The notes beneath the pieces are model-generated. The model did no database searches, was not told where the DNA came from, and was given only the letters and a program-made list of their open reading frames with translations. 6,296 nucleotides of DNA. It comes from Gammaproteobacteria bacterium (lineage in GTDB: Bacteria > Pseudomonadota > Gammaproteobacteria > SZUA-152). Numbering within the stretch: position 1 is the first letter of the stretch; the number at the start of each line of letters is the position of its first letter. The translations under genes and the position numbers were made by a program. The stretch covers positions 1 to 6,296 of the forward strand of contig JANTGX010000129.1 of NCBI GenBank assembly GCA_024762755.1, written 5' to 3'. Below, piece after piece: positions 4,927 through 6,296 of the stretch.

Positions 4927-6296
4927 ATGTCCAGACATAGACTCATGGAAATAGTCGTGCGGCAATGGCAGTCGGCCCGCAACACCTGCCGTTGGAAACA
5001 CCACCTAGTGTCCGGCAGGGCGAGACGCCCCGTCGGCGTGCTCTCAGGCGTGTTGCTCAGCCTTCTGGTCGGCGGCCTATGGACTTCATCGGCCCTCGCC
5101 TACTCTACTTGGTCCGGCGGCTGCCAGAATTGCCACGGCGGATTCAACGGCGGCAACTACACTTCGATGACCGCGGACGACCCGGCCAATTGGGGACAGA
5201 ACCTGATGAACGGCCATCTCTCGCAGTTTGGCCTGGGCTGCTCCGACTGCCACACCAGCGGCAGCTTCACGCCGGTGAATCTCGGTTCCTCAACCAGCGG
5301 GATCACCTGCTCCAGCTGCCACGGCCGCGCCGAAGACGATGCCGGCAGCGGCCTGGGGGGCTCCCTGCCCAGCGCAGGCCTGCGCCAGCACCACAACAAC
5401 GCCGGCGTCACCGTCTGCGCCAGTTGTCATGCGGCAGACGCCACACCCGCCAGCTTCACCCCCTCGGGCGAAAACGTCGCCCCACAGACCTTCATCGCCA
5501 AGGGCATCGACCCCTGTAACGACGCGAGATTCGGCAGTGCCGGGTTGGACAACGACGGCGACGGGCCGCGCGATGCCGCCGACTCGGACTGCCAGGCGGC
5601 GCCACCACCCAATCTCCCGCCGACGGCCGTGATCAACGCCCCCGCCAGCGCGCTGGTGGGTGAGGTGCTCACCTTCGACGGCTCCGCCTCCACCGACGAC
5701 GGTACCATCACCGGCTATGCCTGGGACTTTGGCGATGGCACGACGGGCAGCGGGGTGACGACCACCCATGCCTACACTACCGCCGGCACCTTCACCGTCA
5801 CCCTCACCGTCACCGACAACGCCGGGGCCAGCAGCAGCGCCAGCAGCACTGTCACCGTCAACCCGGTGGCGCAGCCGCAACCTCCCGTGGCCATGATCTC
5901 GGGTCCGAGCATGGCGACCGAAGGCGTCGCCGTGACCTTCGACGGGTCGGGCTCCAGCGATCCCGACGGCAGCATCGTCGCCTACGACTGGAATCTCGGC
6001 GATGGTACCGCCGCCTCCGGGCCGACGGTGACCCATAGCTACACCGCGGGCAGCTTTACCGTCACCCTCACCGTCACCGACGACAGTGGCCTGACCGCCA
6101 CGGCCAGCCAGCCGTTGACCGTCAATGCCCTGCCCCAACCGTTGCCCCCCGTCGCCGATGCCGGTGGCCCATACACGGGCACTGAAGGCATGGCCATCCA
6201 GTTCGACGGCTCCGCCTCCACCGACGACGGTACCATCACCGGCTATGCCTGGGACTTTGGCGATGGCACGACGGGCAGCGGGGTGACGACCACCCA
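4927..6296 (+). CDS. Exported tetrahaem c-type cytochrome with PKD repeats, 3' end beyond window
   Basis: The frame is open for 456 codons from the ATG at 4927 to the window edge. A signal peptide with an unusually long basic n-region (about 1-35) and hydrophobic core (36-52) ends in SSALA, with probable cleavage after Ala58. Four CXXCH haem c-attachment motifs follow at 66-70, 105-109, 128-132 and 164-168, with His97, His155 and His156 available as possible axial ligands. Then comes an Asp-rich loop between two cysteines (Cys197, Cys222; LDNDGDG at 207-213), like calcium-binding loops of other secreted proteins. After a Pro-rich linker, PKD domains run about 230-313, 318-400 and 406 onward; the first and third have YAWDFGDGT, the second YDWNLGDGT. 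The likely product is a periplasmic or cell-surface electron-carrying or adhesive protein. Haem attachment would need the Ccm or a similar maturation system. The C-terminus, and so any anchor or sorting signal, is not visible. No named family is recognised for the whole architecture. Confidence 0.9.
   Translation, partial: MSRHRLMEIVVRQWQSARNTCRWKHHLVSGRARRPVGVLSGVLLSLLVGGLWTSSALAYSTWSGGCQNCHGGFNGGNYTSMTADDPANWGQNLMNGHLSQFGLGCSDCHTSGSFTPVNLGSSTSGITCSSCHGRAEDDAGSGLGGSLPSAGLRQHHNNAGVTVCASCHAADATPASFTPSGENVAPQTFIAKGIDPCNDARFGSAGLDNDGDGPRDAADSDCQAAPPPNLPPTAVINAPASALVGEVLTFDGSASTDDGTITGYAWDFGDGTTGSGVTTTHAYTTAGTFTVTLTVTDNAGASSSASSTVTVNPVAQPQPPVAMISGPSMATEGVAVTFDGSGSSDPDGSIVAYDWNLGDGTAASGPTVTHSYTAGSFTVTLTVTDDSGLTATASQPLTVNALPQPLPPVADAGGPYTGTEGMAIQFDGSASTDDGTITGYAWDFGDGTTGSGVTTT
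5674..5768 (+). repeat. 95-bp exact repeat, copy 1 (PKD domain 1)
   Basis: This copy is identical base for base to 6202-6296. It covers FDGSAST through the WDFGDGT motif to TTTH (about residues 250-281). The offset is 528 bases, which is 176 codons or exactly two 88-codon PKD units, so frame is preserved. Confidence 0.97.
6202..6296 (+). repeat. 95-bp exact repeat, copy 2 (PKD domain 3)
   Basis: This is the second copy of 5674-5768, still matching when the window ends, so the true repeat is at least 95 bp. The intervening PKD domain 2 is clearly diverged in both protein and DNA. That pattern fits recent duplication of a two-domain unit or gene conversion. Confidence 0.97.

Noticed and set aside
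4712..4927. Minus-strand 71-codon open frame in the intergenic region
   Set aside because: It has no ribosome binding site or recognisable product, and it overlaps the hairpin and the Shine-Dalgarno region of the plus-strand gene.
4965..5519. Plus-strand Arg/Pro-rich frame inside the cytochrome gene
   Set aside because: It is an out-of-frame shadow of the CXXCH-containing frame, which has the signal peptide and strong Shine-Dalgarno site.
5290..6138. Long minus-strand frame opposite the PKD repeats
   Set aside because: Its Gly/Val-rich repeats are the complement of the PKD coding repeats. No start signal or family pattern was found.
1..6296. CRISPR arrays, tRNA or rRNA genes, att sites
   Set aside because: No regularly spaced direct repeats of CRISPR type, no cloverleaf sequence and no rRNA segments were recognised on either strand.

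Overview
The window looks like chromosomal DNA from a GC-rich gammaproteobacterium. The evidence is a minus-strand cluster in the order rpsF, rpsR, a DUF2232-type membrane protein gene, rplI, dnaB. There is no priB between rpsF and rpsR. This layout is known from pseudomonads and purple-sulfur or sulfur-oxidising relatives rather than enterobacteria. A more exact placement is inference. The multihaem protein and the RAYT-type gene fit a respiratory, possibly sulfur-oxidising, environmental lineage, but do not prove it.

Reading the minus strand from right to left: a sigma70-type promoter (3532-3560) and a structured leader that resembles the S6:S18 autoregulatory RNA (3463-3503) precede rpsF (GTG start at 3443). 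These are followed by rpsR, an intercistronic hairpin, the DUF2232 membrane protein, rplI, and a strong intrinsic terminator (1224-1256). dnaB follows and runs off the left edge after 387 codons. The first four genes supply two neighbouring small-subunit proteins (S6, S18), one large-subunit protein (L9) and an uncharacterised polytopic membrane protein. dnaB supplies the replicative helicase.

Upstream of the rpsF promoter, on the same strand, is a 317-residue protein of the REP-associated tyrosine transposase (RAYT) type (3591-4544). It keeps the fold landmarks and the likely catalytic tyrosine. The HUH metal-binding histidines are replaced by G-Y-E, and a C-terminal helix-turn-helix resembling DnaA domain IV is attached. 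It looks like a DNA-binding derivative rather than an active transposase.

The divergent intergenic region (4545-4926, 382 bp) carries several inverted repeats. Two of them cross in pseudoknot order. There is also a GGGGTCAG-type motif with a 15-bp palindrome, a hairpin followed by six T's, and a 13-bp dyad. No confident promoter was found there.

On the plus strand, behind an excellent Shine-Dalgarno sequence, an open reading frame begins at 4927 and runs off the right edge. It encodes an exported protein with four CXXCH haem-binding motifs, an Asp-rich calcium-loop-like segment and at least three PKD domains. A 95-bp stretch in the first PKD repeat is repeated with no mismatch in the third.

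The parts most worth following up are the HUH-less RAYT-like protein with its repeat-rich upstream region, and the tetrahaem-PKD protein.
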